Origin: Pseudomonas sp.
GTDB taxonomy: Bacteria > Pseudomonadota > Gammaproteobacteria > Pseudomonadales > Pseudomonadaceae
Reading direction: 5' to 3'
Assembly: GCF_030698175.1 (NCBI RefSeq)
Contig: NZ_JAUYNT010000012.1
Coordinates: 1-53,362 of the forward strand
DNA length: 53,362 nucleotides
Part shown: piece after piece, positions 6,859 to 15,795 of the stretch
How the letters are laid out: every line of letters starts with the position of its first letter
How positions within the stretch are numbered: the first letter of the stretch is position 1
The notes under the pieces: model-generated
What the model saw: the letters and a program-made list of their open reading frames with translations, nothing else
What the model was told of the DNA's origin: nothing
Database searches by the model: none
Program-made: the position numbers and the translations under genes

Positions 6859-9216
6859 TCAGCCGCGCGGCAACGCCCACGGGCACTTGGCCAGCCATTC
6901 GGCGAAGGCCGCCGGGGCCAGGGGTTTGCTCAGCAGGTAGCCTTGGGCGATGTCGCAGCCGAGGCGGTCGAGTTGTTCCAGTACGGCTTGGGTTTCGACG
7001 CCTTCGGCGACCACTTTGAGGCCCATGTTGTGGGCCAGTTCGATGGTGGAGCGGACGATGATTTCGTCGTCGGGGTTGCTCAGCAGGTCGCTGATGAAGG
7101 ACTGGTCGATTTTCAGTTCATGCACCGGCAGGCGTTTTAGTTGCGCCATCGATGAGTAGCCGGTGCCGTAGTCGTCAATCGACAGTTTCACCCCCAGTCG
7201 GCGCAGCTCTTCCAGCTGTTGCATGGCCAAGGCCGGGTCGGCCATCACCGCGCTTTCGGTGATTTCCACCACCAGGCTGGCCGGGTCGACCTGATGCTCT
7301 TGCAGTTGGCTGGTGATAAAGGCGGCGAAATCGGGATTGAGCAGGTCGAGGGCGGAGATGTTCACCGCGGTTTTCAATTGCAGCCCTTCGCTCTGCCAGA
7401 CGCGGATCTGCGCCAGCGCGGTGCGGATCACCCAGCGGGTGAGGGCGCAGATGTTGCCGGTTTGCTCGGCCAGCGGGATAAATTCATCCGGGGCGATAAA
7501 GCCGTGTTGCGGGTGAATCCAGCGCACCAGGCACTCGACGCCGAGTAGGGTGCGTGAGGCGATGGTCAGTTTCGGTTGGAAGTACAGGCTCAGCTGGCCC
7601 TCCTCAATTGCCCCCTTGAGTTCGCTCATCAGCGCCAGGCGCAGCAGGCTATGGCTGTCGAGTTCGGCGCGGTACAGGGCCAGGTCGCTGTGCTGGGTTT
7701 TGCCCCAATACATCGCCACTTCCGCGTGTTGCAACAGGCTGCCGGCGGTTTCGCCGTGGTCGGGGGAAAGCGCGATGCCGACGGTGGCATTCAGCGTCAT
7801 GCTGATGCCGCGCACGGCAAAGGGCTCGGTCAGTAGCTCGTGGTAGTGATGGGCGGCGGCCAATGCCGCGTGCGGATCGGCGGGGGCTATCAGTACCGCG
7901 AACTCATCGCCACCCAAACGGGCCAGACCGTCGCCGGCGCGCAGGTGCTGGAGCAAGCGCTCACCAAGCAGGCACAACAGCTGGTCGCCGGCGTCGTGAC
8001 CGAGGGTGTCGTTGAGGTCTTTGAAGTTGTCCAGATCCATCAGCAGCACCGCCACGCCGGCGCCGGGCAGGGCATTGGCCAGGGCGGCTTGCAGGCGGGC
8101 GACAAAGCGGTTGCGGTTATCCAGGCTGGTCAGCGGGTCGCGGTAGGCGAGAAAACTAATGGTCGCCTCGCGCTCGGCGATGTCTCGTTGCATATGGTTG
8201 AACTCGCGGGCCAGCAGGCCAACTTCGCTGCCACCATTTTCGGCGACGCGCGCTTGATAGTCGCCGCTGGCGATCCGCCGTACGCTCTCGACCATCTGGC
8301 TGAGTGGCCGGCTGACGGTGCTGGCGATCAGCCAGGCGCCGATGCTGGCCAGCAACAGGGCGGCGAGGATGATCGCCGCCAGTTGCCATTGCAGCGGTTG
8401 GTAACTGGCCAGCGCATCAGACAGCGAGCGCAACAGCAGCAGTTGCAGCTCGCCATCGGTGCCGGCCAGCGGCGCGCGGTAGGCCACCTGTTGTTGGCCT
8501 TGCAACTCCAGCAGCAGCCCGCCGTCGTCGGCGGGTAACAGGCTGCTGGCCAGTTGCGCACGGGCGGCGGCCGACAGATTAGTCGCCGGCACCTGATAGT
8601 TACCCGGTTGGCCGGCCAGTACCGCCACATCGGCGCCGGACAGTTCGGCCCAGTGCTGGGTGGCGCGATCATCAATCACAAATGCCATTACCAACCAGCC
8701 GAGCAAGTTCGGCCGCGGCGCAAAGATTGGCGTGACATTGATATGCAGGACCTGACCACCCTGCAACACCAGTTGTTCATGGCTGCTGGGTTCATTGCCT
8801 TGCAGCATGCTCGCCCAGGGCAGACGTTGGCCGGGATGCAGGTGCTCACTGGTGCCCGCCAGAATCCGCCCGTCGGGCGCGCTGACCAGGGCGAAACTAG
8901 CCTGACTGCGGGCGGCAAAGGACTCCAGCGAGGCCGACAGTGACTGTGCCTGTTGCTCGGGGCTGTCGATCAGGTCGGCGATTTCTCCGAGCAGGGTGAA
9001 GTCTTTGGCGATCAATTCGGCGAGAGCACTCTGCGCTTGGCGGCGACCTTGCAGCTCATTGGCCAGCACCGTATGGGCAAATTGCAGCTGCTGGCTGATT
9101 TGCTCGCGGGTATGTTGGTAGGTCGAGCGCTGCACCAGCGCCAGTACCAGCAATAAAATCACCAGCAACAGGCCGATAAAGAACGCCAGTATGCGGTTGC
9201 GCAGACTCAGGTTCAT
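6859..9216 (-). CDS. membrane GGDEF/EAL cyclic-di-GMP enzyme with periplasmic sensor and HAMP
   Basis: The 785-residue protein has a first helix (about 12-30), a ~250-residue periplasmic sensor region, a second helix, HAMP (about 305-360), GGDEF (about 365-525) and EAL (about 540-780). The diguanylate cyclase signature GGDEF is intact. The phosphodiesterase signature reads ECL instead of EAL, but the metal and catalytic motifs DDYGTGYSS, KIDQSFI, VAEGVE and QGY are present, so activity is plausible. Its ATG overlaps the stop of the cupredoxin gene by ATGA, implying joint translation. An alternative start at 9378 lies inside that gene and is rejected. The arrangement suggests that a copper or redox signal handled by the neighbour may feed into c-di-GMP control. 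Confidence 0.9.
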   Translation of the reverse strand: MNLSLRNRILAFFIGLLLVILLLVLALVQRSTYQHTREQISQQLQFAHTVLANELQGRRQAQSALAELIAKDFTLLGEIADLIDSPEQQAQSLSASLESFAARSQASFALVSAPDGRILAGTSEHLHPGQRLPWASMLQGNEPSSHEQLVLQGGQVLHINVTPIFAPRPNLLGWLVMAFVIDDRATQHWAELSGADVAVLAGQPGNYQVPATNLSAAARAQLASSLLPADDGGLLLELQGQQQVAYRAPLAGTDGELQLLLLRSLSDALASYQPLQWQLAAIILAALLLASIGAWLIASTVSRPLSQMVESVRRIASGDYQARVAENGGSEVGLLAREFNHMQRDIAEREATISFLAYRDPLTSLDNRNRFVARLQAALANALPGAGVAVLLMDLDNFKDLNDTLGHDAGDQLLCLLGERLLQHLRAGDGLARLGGDEFAVLIAPADPHAALAAAHHYHELLTEPFAVRGISMTLNATVGIALSPDHGETAGSLLQHAEVAMYWGKTQHSDLALYRAELDSHSLLRLALMSELKGAIEEGQLSLYFQPKLTIASRTLLGVECLVRWIHPQHGFIAPDEFIPLAEQTGNICALTRWVIRTALAQIRVWQSEGLQLKTAVNISALDLLNPDFAAFITSQLQEHQVDPASLVVEITESAVMADPALAMQQLEELRRLGVKLSIDDYGTGYSSMAQLKRLPVHELKIDQSFISDLLSNPDDEIIVRSTIELAHNMGLKVVAEGVETQAVLEQLDRLGCDIAQGYLLSKPLAPAAFAEWLAKCPWALPRG

Positions 9217-9878
9217 GGCAAGTACCCGCCGCCGCCGAGTCTCGGCCGGGCTGGTTTGCGCGGCACAGACGGGCGCGGGTCGCGCTTGAGTGGCTGGGTT
9301 AAGTTGATCCGCGCCATGCCGTTGGTAGGCACTGGCCGGGCCAGGCTGGCTTCGGTGTTGGCCAGCTGCGGGTGCCAAAGATTGAGTTGCTGGTCCTTGG
9401 CGGGGCTGTAGTGCAAGCGGGCGCGGCCGTTGACGTCGGTCTGCACGAACCAGGGGCTATCGACCACCAAGATGAAACCGAGCATCCAGTCATGCACGTT
9501 GCAGCCCAGGGTCACCAGCCCGACGTGATCGAACAGCACCTCCTGGGCCCCTTCGCCCTGATGATGCAGGCGCAGTTCGAAGCGCTTGGCCGGCGAGAAG
9601 GAGTAAACGTGGTGGTTGATCGGGTCGGAGTTGGGGAAGCGCACGGTAGTGCCGCGTTGTACGGCTAAAACGTAAGGCACAAAGCTGCGTTTTTGCTGGT
9701 CCATTAGCCCATTGAGCTGGTCGTTGGCGGCGCTGCTCGGGGCGCTGCTCGGGGTGATCCACAGCACCGCATCGCTCAGCGGCTGGCCCTTGGCGTCCTG
9801 CAGCACCACCTGCAACTCGGCGGCCAGCACGCCGGCACTGCATAACGTTGCCAGCAACAGGCTGATGATTTTTGCCAT
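9213..9878 (-). CDS. periplasmic cupredoxin-like protein (methylamine utilisation/plastocyanin-like)
   Basis: The 221-residue product has a clear signal peptide ending near AGVLAA (residue 20). It carries a cupredoxin signature: FPNSDPINHHVYS supplies the first histidine, and GCNVHDWM supplies the Cys-x2-His-x2-Met set of a type I copper site. Such proteins are often annotated as methylamine utilisation or plastocyanin-like. A basic C-terminal tail (RDPRPSVPRKPARPR) follows the fold. It is the first gene of a two-gene operon, coupled by ATGA to the GGDEF/EAL enzyme. It probably binds copper in the periplasm; electron transfer or sensing for its partner is an inference from the coupling. Confidence 0.85.
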   Translation of the reverse strand: MAKIISLLLATLCSAGVLAAELQVVLQDAKGQPLSDAVLWITPSSAPSSAANDQLNGLMDQQKRSFVPYVLAVQRGTTVRFPNSDPINHHVYSFSPAKRFELRLHHQGEGAQEVLFDHVGLVTLGCNVHDWMLGFILVVDSPWFVQTDVNGRARLHYSPAKDQQLNLWHPQLANTEASLARPVPTNGMARINLTQPLKRDPRPSVPRKPARPRLGGGGYLP

Positions 9879-10025
9879 TGCGCACCTCGAATTTTGTCTT
9901 TGGCTGAGTATGGGTCAGCTTTAAGCAATGGGCGGGCGGGTGGTGGATATTTGCTGATGGCGCTTATATCTGCGGGCCTTTAGTGCGGCATCGGCGGGGA
10001 GTATTGCTGTGTTTGTTGGTTCGCA

Positions 10026-10052
10026 CGTCACAAACGCATGGGGCTGTTCGTC
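10026..10052 (+). promoter_or_regulatory. predicted ECF41 promoter
   Basis: CGTCACA (10026-10032), exactly 16 bases, then CGTC (10049-10052). This matches the published ECF41 target TGTCACA-N16-CGTC with one mismatch at the first base. It lies 28 bases upstream of the oxidoreductase ATG, whose operon includes an ECF41 sigma gene, so autoregulation is likely. Confidence 0.75.
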
Positions 10053-10080
10053 TGGTTGGACCTACTCAAGGAAACTGAGC

Positions 10081-11265
10081 ATGTCCGACCTTCCGATTCT
10101 GATTCTGGGCGGCAGTTATGCCGGCTTAATGGCCGCCTCGCGCTTGCGCAAACAGGCGCCGCAGGCACGCATCGTGCTGATTAGCGATCAGCCGTATCTG
10201 CAGCAGCGCATCCGCTGGCACGAAGCCTTGGCGGGGCATCGGGTCAAGCGCGCGGCGCTGGCGCCGTTGCTGGCGAAGGCGCGGATAGAATTTATCCAGG
10301 CCCGTGTGTTGGCATGGGATGCGGTGGCTAATGAAGTGCTGGTGGAGACGGCCGAGGGCCAGCGTAGCTTGAGCTATCACGGGGTTATTTGCGCTCTCGG
10401 CAGTGTCAGCCAACTGCCGCAATGGTCGGGCGCCGAGCATTGCTGGCCGTTGAGCTTTGCCCAGCCGCTGGCGCAACGTGCCGCCGAGCTGCGTGAGTTG
10501 GCCGCGCAGGGCGGCCATTTGGCGGTGATCGGCAGCGGGCTGGCCGGGGTTGAGTGCGCCAGCGAACTGGCCGAGCGTTATCCAAAATTGCAGGTCAGCC
10601 TGATCGGCCCACCGCCGCTGGCGGACTTTTGCCCGGCCAGTCGTGCCCATGTCAATCGTGTGTTGCAACGCCTGGGCGTGCAGGTGTTCAACGCGCGGGT
10701 GGTCGCTGCGGATGAGCAGGGGCTGTGGTTGGATGATGGTCATTACCTCGCCTGCGAGCGACGTCTCTGGTGTGGCGGGCTGCGGGCCAATCCGTTGCTG
10801 ACCGAGAGTGGCCTGCCGTTGACGACGGATGGCCGAGTGCGGGTGGCGGCTGATCTGCGGGTTACAGGCTTTGCCAATGCGTGGGCCGCCGGTGATTGCG
10901 CGGCGGTGACTCTCGGCGATGGGCGCACGCAGCGGCTCTCTTGCGCCAGCGCGATGCCGACCGGTGGGCATGCCGGCGAGGCGCTGGGCGACTGGCTGCA
11001 CGGCCGGCCGACGCAGCCATTGGCCTTTGCCTATGTGATGCGTTGCGTTAGTTTGGGCCGCCGCGATGGCATCTGGCAGCTGACCGATGCCTATGACGTT
11101 GAGCGGCCGCGCTGGCTCGGCGGGCGCCGTGCGGCGTTGATCAAGTGGCTGCTGTGCGCCATGGTCTGGGTGGTGCCGCGCTGGGAGCTGGCCTCTGGTC
11201 GGCGGCTGTATCTGTGGCCGCGTCCGCCGGTGGTGGCGCCAACAATTGAGCAGGAGTGTGTATGA
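10081..11265 (+). CDS. FAD/NAD(P)-dependent oxidoreductase (NDH-2-like)
   Basis: The 394-residue protein has an N-terminal FAD-binding motif (ILGGSYAGLMAASRL), a second pyridine-nucleotide motif near residue 150 (VIGSGLAGVECASEL) and a C-terminal FAD-contact motif (AWAAGDCAAV). This order is typical of type II NADH dehydrogenase-like flavoproteins. The start at 10081 follows AAGGAAACTGAGC and fits the family N-terminus. The ORF extends upstream to 10009, but that extension would run through the predicted promoter. The stop overlaps the sigma-factor ATG. ECF41 sigma genes are known to sit beside an oxidoreductase, decarboxylase or epimerase that they control; this gene fits that role. Substrate unknown. 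Confidence 0.9.
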   Translation: MSDLPILILGGSYAGLMAASRLRKQAPQARIVLISDQPYLQQRIRWHEALAGHRVKRAALAPLLAKARIEFIQARVLAWDAVANEVLVETAEGQRSLSYHGVICALGSVSQLPQWSGAEHCWPLSFAQPLAQRAAELRELAAQGGHLAVIGSGLAGVECASELAERYPKLQVSLIGPPPLADFCPASRAHVNRVLQRLGVQVFNARVVAADEQGLWLDDGHYLACERRLWCGGLRANPLLTESGLPLTTDGRVRVAADLRVTGFANAWAAGDCAAVTLGDGRTQRLSCASAMPTGGHAGEALGDWLHGRPTQPLAFAYVMRCVSLGRRDGIWQLTDAYDVERPRWLGGRRAALIKWLLCAMVWVVPRWELASGRRLYLWPRPPVVAPTIEQECV

Positions 11266-12122
11266 GTGATTTGTCGGTGTTCCTCGCCGAGCGCCCACGC
11301 TTGCTGGCATTGGCTTATCGTCTGCTGGGCAGCCGCAGCGATGGCGAGGACGCGCTGCAAGAGCTGTGGTTGCGCTGGCAGGCGTTGCGTTTGCTGCCAG
11401 ACAATTCGCAGGCGTACCTGACGCGCATGCTCAGTAACCTTTGCCTCGACCAACTGCGCAGCCGCCGGCGCGTCAGTTATACCGGCCCTTGGCTGCCCGA
11501 GCCGCAGCTCGATGCGCTGCCTGCCGCACCCGAGGAGGTGCATGGTCGTTGGCAAACTTTATCGCTGGCATTTTTGTTAGTGCTCGAACATCTGACGCCC
11601 TTGCAGCGGGTGGTGTGGGTGCTGCGCGAGGTGTTCGGTTATCCCTATGACGAGTTGGGCAATCTGGTCGAACGCAGCCCGGCGGCGTGCCGCAAATTGT
11701 TCGAGCGGGCGCAGCAAAGGCTCGGCCCGCAGCGCTCGACACAGGCGAATCCGGGCGATGCGCAGCTGGCGCAGCAATGCCTATTTGCCTGCATGAGCGG
11801 CGATACCCAGGGGTTGCTGCAGCTGTTGGCCGGCGATGCCGAGCTGCTTTCCGATGGTGGCGGCATAGTGCTGGCGGCGTTACGGCCGATTTATGGTGCC
11901 GATAAAATCATGCGTTTCTTCGACGGTTTGCGGCGCAAGGCCGACAGCTCGATGGGCGCACAATTTGTGCAGTGCAACGGCGCGCCGGCGCTGGTGTTTT
12001 TCAGTCAGGGCAAACTGATTAGCCTGCTGTGCTGTGAGGTGAATCACGGGCGGGTGGTGCGTTTGTTTATGCAGCGCAACCCGCACAAGTTGCACGGATT
12101 GCTGCCGACTGCTGCACTCTAA
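11262..12122 (+). CDS. ECF41-family (SigJ-type) RNA polymerase sigma factor
   Basis: The 286-residue protein has sigma region 2 (about 1-75, YRLLGSRSDGEDALQELWLRW) and region 4 (about 105-165, QRVVWVLREVFGYPYDELG), followed by a ~120-residue SnoaL-like C-terminal extension. Three ECF41 hallmarks are present: WLPEP in the linker, DGGG in the extension and NPHKL (family NPDKL) near the end. In this family the extension acts as a fused regulator instead of a separate anti-sigma factor, and none is encoded nearby. CAGGAG precedes the ATG, which overlaps the oxidoreductase stop (ATGA). A sequence matching the family promoter lies upstream of the operon. Confidence 0.95.
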   Translation: MSDLSVFLAERPRLLALAYRLLGSRSDGEDALQELWLRWQALRLLPDNSQAYLTRMLSNLCLDQLRSRRRVSYTGPWLPEPQLDALPAAPEEVHGRWQTLSLAFLLVLEHLTPLQRVVWVLREVFGYPYDELGNLVERSPAACRKLFERAQQRLGPQRSTQANPGDAQLAQQCLFACMSGDTQGLLQLLAGDAELLSDGGGIVLAALRPIYGADKIMRFFDGLRRKADSSMGAQFVQCNGAPALVFFSQGKLISLLCCEVNHGRVVRLFMQRNPHKLHGLLPTAAL

Positions 12123-12140
12123 GCGCGGCGCATGGACGGC

Positions 12141-13079
12141 TTACTTAGCCTTGATTGCGCCGCCAATCCACGTCACGCCGCTGACCAGCGCCAGCACCAC
12201 GGCGCCAGCAAGGATACCGGCGATGCCGTTAAGCACCGGCGCGGTCAACACAGCCAGCACAGTGCCGATGGCGGGCAGGTTGCCGGCGCTGCTGGCCAGC
12301 TGTTCGAGCAGGTGGTGGGCCGCCGGCACGCCGTGGGTGAGGATGCCGCCGCCGACCATAAACATCGCTGCAGTGCCGATCACCGAGAGGCTTTTCATCA
12401 GCCAGGGTGCGGCGCGGAGCAACAGATTGCCGAGGGCGCGCAGGGCGCTGGAGGTCTTGCGGCTCAGATACAGCCCGGCGTCGTCGAGTTTGACGATGCC
12501 GGCCACCAGGCCGTAAACGCCGATGGTCATCACCACGGCGATCAAGGCCAGCACGGTGAACTGTTTGATAAAGGGCTCGCCGGCCACGGTGCCGAGGGTA
12601 ATGACGATGATTTCTGCCGACAAAATAAAGTCGGTACGCACCGCGCCGCGAATCTTGTCTTGCTCAAACGCCAGCAGATCAACCGCCGGATCGCTGAGGG
12701 CATCGACCAACTCCGCATGATGGGCGGCGTCGGCGGCGGCGCTGTGCAGGTACTTATGGGCGAGTTTCTCGAAACCCTCAAAGCACAGGTAGGCGCCGCC
12801 GAGCATCAGCAGCGGGATCACCGCCCAAGAGGCGAAGGTGCCGATCAGCAGCGCCGCCGGCACTAGGATCAGCTTGTTCTTGAACGAGCCTTTGGCCACC
12901 GCCCAGACCACTGGCAACTCGCGGTCGGCGTTAACGCCGCTGACTTGCTGGGCGTTGAGGGCCAGGTCGTCACCCAGTACGCCGGCGGTTTTCTTGGCCG
13001 CCACTTTAGTCATCAACGCCACGTCGTCGAGCACGCTGGCGATGTCATCAATCAGGGTAAACAGGCTACTTGCGGCCAT
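12141..13079 (-). CDS. yedI: DUF808 inner-membrane protein (YedI family)
   Basis: The 312-residue protein begins MAASSLFTLIDDIASVLDD, the conserved DUF808 N-terminus, and contains the conserved stretch AYLCFEGFEKLAHKYL. Several hydrophobic segments follow (LVPAALLIGTFASWAVIPLLMLG, IKQFTVLALIAVVMTIGVYGLV, MFMVGGGILTHG, ILAGAVVLALVSG). The function is unknown; the family is an inner-membrane protein widespread in proteobacteria. The start at 13079 matches the family N-terminus; upstream ATGs at 13124 and 13133 lack ribosome sites. It converges on the sigma-factor gene with a 18-base gap. Confidence 0.9.
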   Translation of the reverse strand: MAASSLFTLIDDIASVLDDVALMTKVAAKKTAGVLGDDLALNAQQVSGVNADRELPVVWAVAKGSFKNKLILVPAALLIGTFASWAVIPLLMLGGAYLCFEGFEKLAHKYLHSAAADAAHHAELVDALSDPAVDLLAFEQDKIRGAVRTDFILSAEIIVITLGTVAGEPFIKQFTVLALIAVVMTIGVYGLVAGIVKLDDAGLYLSRKTSSALRALGNLLLRAAPWLMKSLSVIGTAAMFMVGGGILTHGVPAAHHLLEQLASSAGNLPAIGTVLAVLTAPVLNGIAGILAGAVVLALVSGVTWIGGAIKAK

Positions 13080-13226
13080 TGGGGGCTGTCCGTTATCAGG
13101 GTAATAGCTGCTGGGCGCAGCCATCTGGGGCAAAAGGTCGGCTGATTAAAAGCCATCGGCAGCGAGCGGTAAAGTTTACTAGGCTTCGGCCGATGCTATG
13201 GACCTCGGTTAGGGAGCGATCTGCTA

Positions 13227-14846
13227 ATGACAAAATTAACTACTGCGACGCGAATGATGCTCGGCTTTGGCATTGCGCCCGTGGCGTTATTGCTGCTGGT
13301 GCTATACGCCTTGAGCGGCTTGGCAACGCTGAAAGACCAAGCCACGAGCATTGTTAAGCAGGACTGGCCGAAAATTGGGCCGATCATGCTGGTTGCCACC
13401 GGCGTGCGCGATAACGCCAGGAACACCCGCGATCTGCTGATCAATAAAGACAACCAGCAAGCCCTGCAAGCCATTGAAAGCACCAAGGCGCGCATCACCG
13501 AGGCGCTGGACAAGCTCGAGCCCTTGCTCTATCTGCCCAAGGGCCAGGCGTTGTTTAAGCAGTTAAAAGGCCATCGTCAGGCCTATGTGGCAGCGTTCAC
13601 TGAAGTGTTGGGCTTGATCAGGTCGGACCAGCCGGAGGAGGCCGCACGGCAATTGCAGAACCAGGTGATCCCAGCGGAGTTGGCGGTCTACCGAAGCCTG
13701 GATGAGCTGATGGCCTTGCAAGAACAGGTCTTTGCCGGGCGTGAGCAGGCGGCCCAGGAGCTTTACAGCAGTGCGCGCACCAGCATGATTGCGTTGCTGC
13801 TGGGCTGTTTGGCCTTAGTGGCTGGCGCCGCTGTACTGGTCACCCGCAGTGTTCTCGGGCCGCTGGGTGGCGAGCCGTTGGACGCGGCACGGGTGGTACG
13901 GCAGATCAGCAAGGGCGATTTGACCACCCAGGTGCCGGTGCGCGCCGGCGATCACGACAGCTTGCTGGCCGATATGCGCGAGATGCAGCAGGGGTTGAAT
14001 AGCATCGTTCGGCAAATTTCGACCTCGGTTGACCAGGTCGCCTCGTCCTCTGAAGAGCTCAGCGCGGTGAGCAGTGAAACCAGCGCCAACTTGCAGCAGC
14101 AAAGTATGGAGATCGAGCAGGCGGCTGCGGCAGTCAACCAGATGACTGCGGCGGTCGATGAGGTGGCGCGCAACGCCGTGAATACCTCACAGGTAACCAA
14201 GCAGTTGGAGCAAACGGCGCAGCGTGGCCGCGAGCAAGTGCAAAAAACTGTGCAGTCGATTGGCGAGCTGGCCACTGGCGTGACCGGCACCAGCGAGCGT
14301 ATCGAGCAACTCGCCGGGCGGGTGCAGGACATCAGCAAGGTCTTGGATGTGATTCGCTCGGTTGCCGAGCAAACCAACTTGCTCGCCCTTAACGCCGCCA
14401 TCGAGGCTGCGCGCGCCGGCGATGCGGGCCGCGGTTTTGCCGTGGTGGCCGATGAGGTGCGGGCGTTGGCCCATCGCACTCAGCAATCGACCCAAGAGAT
14501 CGAGCAGCTGATCGGCAATATTCGGCTCGATACCGAACACGCGGTCAACTCCATGCAAAGCAGCAGCGGCCTGGTCCGCGCCACGCTGGAGGTGGCCGAG
14601 GCGGCGGGCGCGGCGCTGGACGAAATCACCCAGTCGATCTCGCAGATCAATGACCGTAATCTGATGATTGCCAGCGCTACCGAGCAGCAGGCGTTGGTGG
14701 CGCGCGAGGTGGATCGCAACCTGATGGGTATTCGCGATCTGTCCGCGCAAGTACTGCTGGGCGCCAAGCACACCAACAGCGCCGGCCAAGAGCTGGCGCA
14801 GATGGCGGTGGCGCTGAATGGCGCGGTGGCGCGTTTTAGCATCTAG
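13227..14846 (+). CDS. methyl-accepting chemotaxis protein
   Basis: The 539-residue chemoreceptor has a first helix at about 13-33, a periplasmic four-helix-bundle sensor (about 35-185), a second helix (about 188-210, MIALLLGCLALVAGAAVLV), HAMP (about 212-268) and a long cytoplasmic coiled coil. The hairpin tip is intact (EQTNLLALNAAIEAARAGDAGRGFAVVADEVR, written here as EQTNLLALNAAIEAARAG then DAGRGFAVVADEVR). The tip docks CheA and CheW. No C-terminal NWETF-like CheR tether is present; the protein ends ALNGAVARFSI. The ligand cannot be predicted. It is monocistronic and converges with yceH. Confidence 0.95.
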   Translation: MTKLTTATRMMLGFGIAPVALLLLVLYALSGLATLKDQATSIVKQDWPKIGPIMLVATGVRDNARNTRDLLINKDNQQALQAIESTKARITEALDKLEPLLYLPKGQALFKQLKGHRQAYVAAFTEVLGLIRSDQPEEAARQLQNQVIPAELAVYRSLDELMALQEQVFAGREQAAQELYSSARTSMIALLLGCLALVAGAAVLVTRSVLGPLGGEPLDAARVVRQISKGDLTTQVPVRAGDHDSLLADMREMQQGLNSIVRQISTSVDQVASSSEELSAVSSETSANLQQQSMEIEQAAAAVNQMTAAVDEVARNAVNTSQVTKQLEQTAQRGREQVQKTVQSIGELATGVTGTSERIEQLAGRVQDISKVLDVIRSVAEQTNLLALNAAIEAARAGDAGRGFAVVADEVRALAHRTQQSTQEIEQLIGNIRLDTEHAVNSMQSSSGLVRATLEVAEAAGAALDEITQSISQINDRNLMIASATEQQALVAREVDRNLMGIRDLSAQVLLGAKHTNSAGQELAQMAVALNGAVARFSI

Positions 14847-14903
14847 GCGCTGGCGGGCGCGCTTAAACCGCCCGCTGGGGCATATGCCTCGGCGGTTAAG
14901 CCT

Positions 14904-15584
14904 TTACCGCTCGGTATCGGTGTCTGTCGATTCGAGTTGTGCCAGGCGTTCTTCCAGGGCGGCGATGCGGGCTTCCAGGGCTTCGAAGCGTTCCGCGCTG
15001 CTGCTGCCGTGGCTGTCGCTGCGCTCGACCGGGCGGGCGCTGAGGGCGGCTTGCAGGTCGGCCGGGTTGCCGAGCAGATGCATATAGCGCTCTTCGCGCT
15101 GACCGGTTTGGCGCGGCAACTGGCAGGCGATGCCACGGGCGATCAGGCGTTCAAGTTGATGCTGCAGATCGGCCAGGTCGTCGAAGTCGTGCATGCGCTG
15201 GCTGCGGGTCAGCAGCTCGTTCAGCGTCTGCGGGCCACGCAACAGCAGCAAGCCGCTGAGAATGACCTGCGCGGGCACCAGCTCCAGGGTTTTCTCGCAG
15301 CGTTGCTCCCAGCGATCGGCGCGGCTGCCCATCACCAAACGCGCCAGGCCACGGCCTTCGAGGCTGCGCAGGCTCTGGCCGACTTGGCCGGGGGTGAGAC
15401 TCAGCAGCGGTTCGCGGCTGGTTTTTTGGTTGCAGGCCAGCACCACGGCGTTCAGGGTCAGCGGGTAGCTTTCCGGGGTGGTGGCTTGTTTTTCGATCAG
15501 GCAACCGAGCACCCGCGCTTCGCTGCTGGTGAGCGGTTCATCGCCGAGTGGGCCAGTGGCTTGGTTATCGGGCTGGTCGGTCAT
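14904..15584 (-). CDS. yceH: YceH/DUF480 family protein
   Basis: The 226-residue product contains the characteristic DUF480 opening [21 protein letters not shown], then a tandem winged-helix region (about 15-170) and a C-terminal coiled coil with heptad spacing ([21 protein letters not shown]). The family's biochemical role is not established; the winged helices suggest nucleic-acid or protein contact. AGGGGAA precedes the ATG at 15584; the ORF extends to 15614 without support. It is divergent from the RecQ helicase gene. Confidence 0.9.
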   Translation of the reverse strand: MTDQPDNQATGPLGDEPLTSSEARVLGCLIEKQATTPESYPLTLNAVVLACNQKTSREPLLSLTPGQVGQSLRSLEGRGLARLVMGSRADRWEQRCEKTLELVPAQVILSGLLLLRGPQTLNELLTRSQRMHDFDDLADLQHQLERLIARGIACQLPRQTGQREERYMHLLGNPADLQAALSARPVERSDSHGSSSAERFEALEARIAALEERLAQLESTDTDTER

Positions 15585-15795
15585 GGCGGCATTCCCCTGC
15601 GCTGAAAAGGTCACTAGCCTAGCTTGACTAGGACGGCGCGCCCAGCCTGAAGTCGCTATGGCTCGGCTAAAACTGCCGGTGCTGGTCGGTATCTGCCGGA
15701 CTCCTTCTGCGCTACGGGCTATGATCGCGCCCGCGCAGACTTCCCCCGCCGCGCTACCCTTATGGCCCCAGTCGCGGTCAATGGAGTGACAGCTT

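Noticed and set aside
12132..12866. Long plus-strand ORF opposite the DUF808 gene
   Set aside because: His/Gln/Gly-rich translation typical of the antisense of a GC-rich coding sequence; DUF808 on the other strand is a recognised family.
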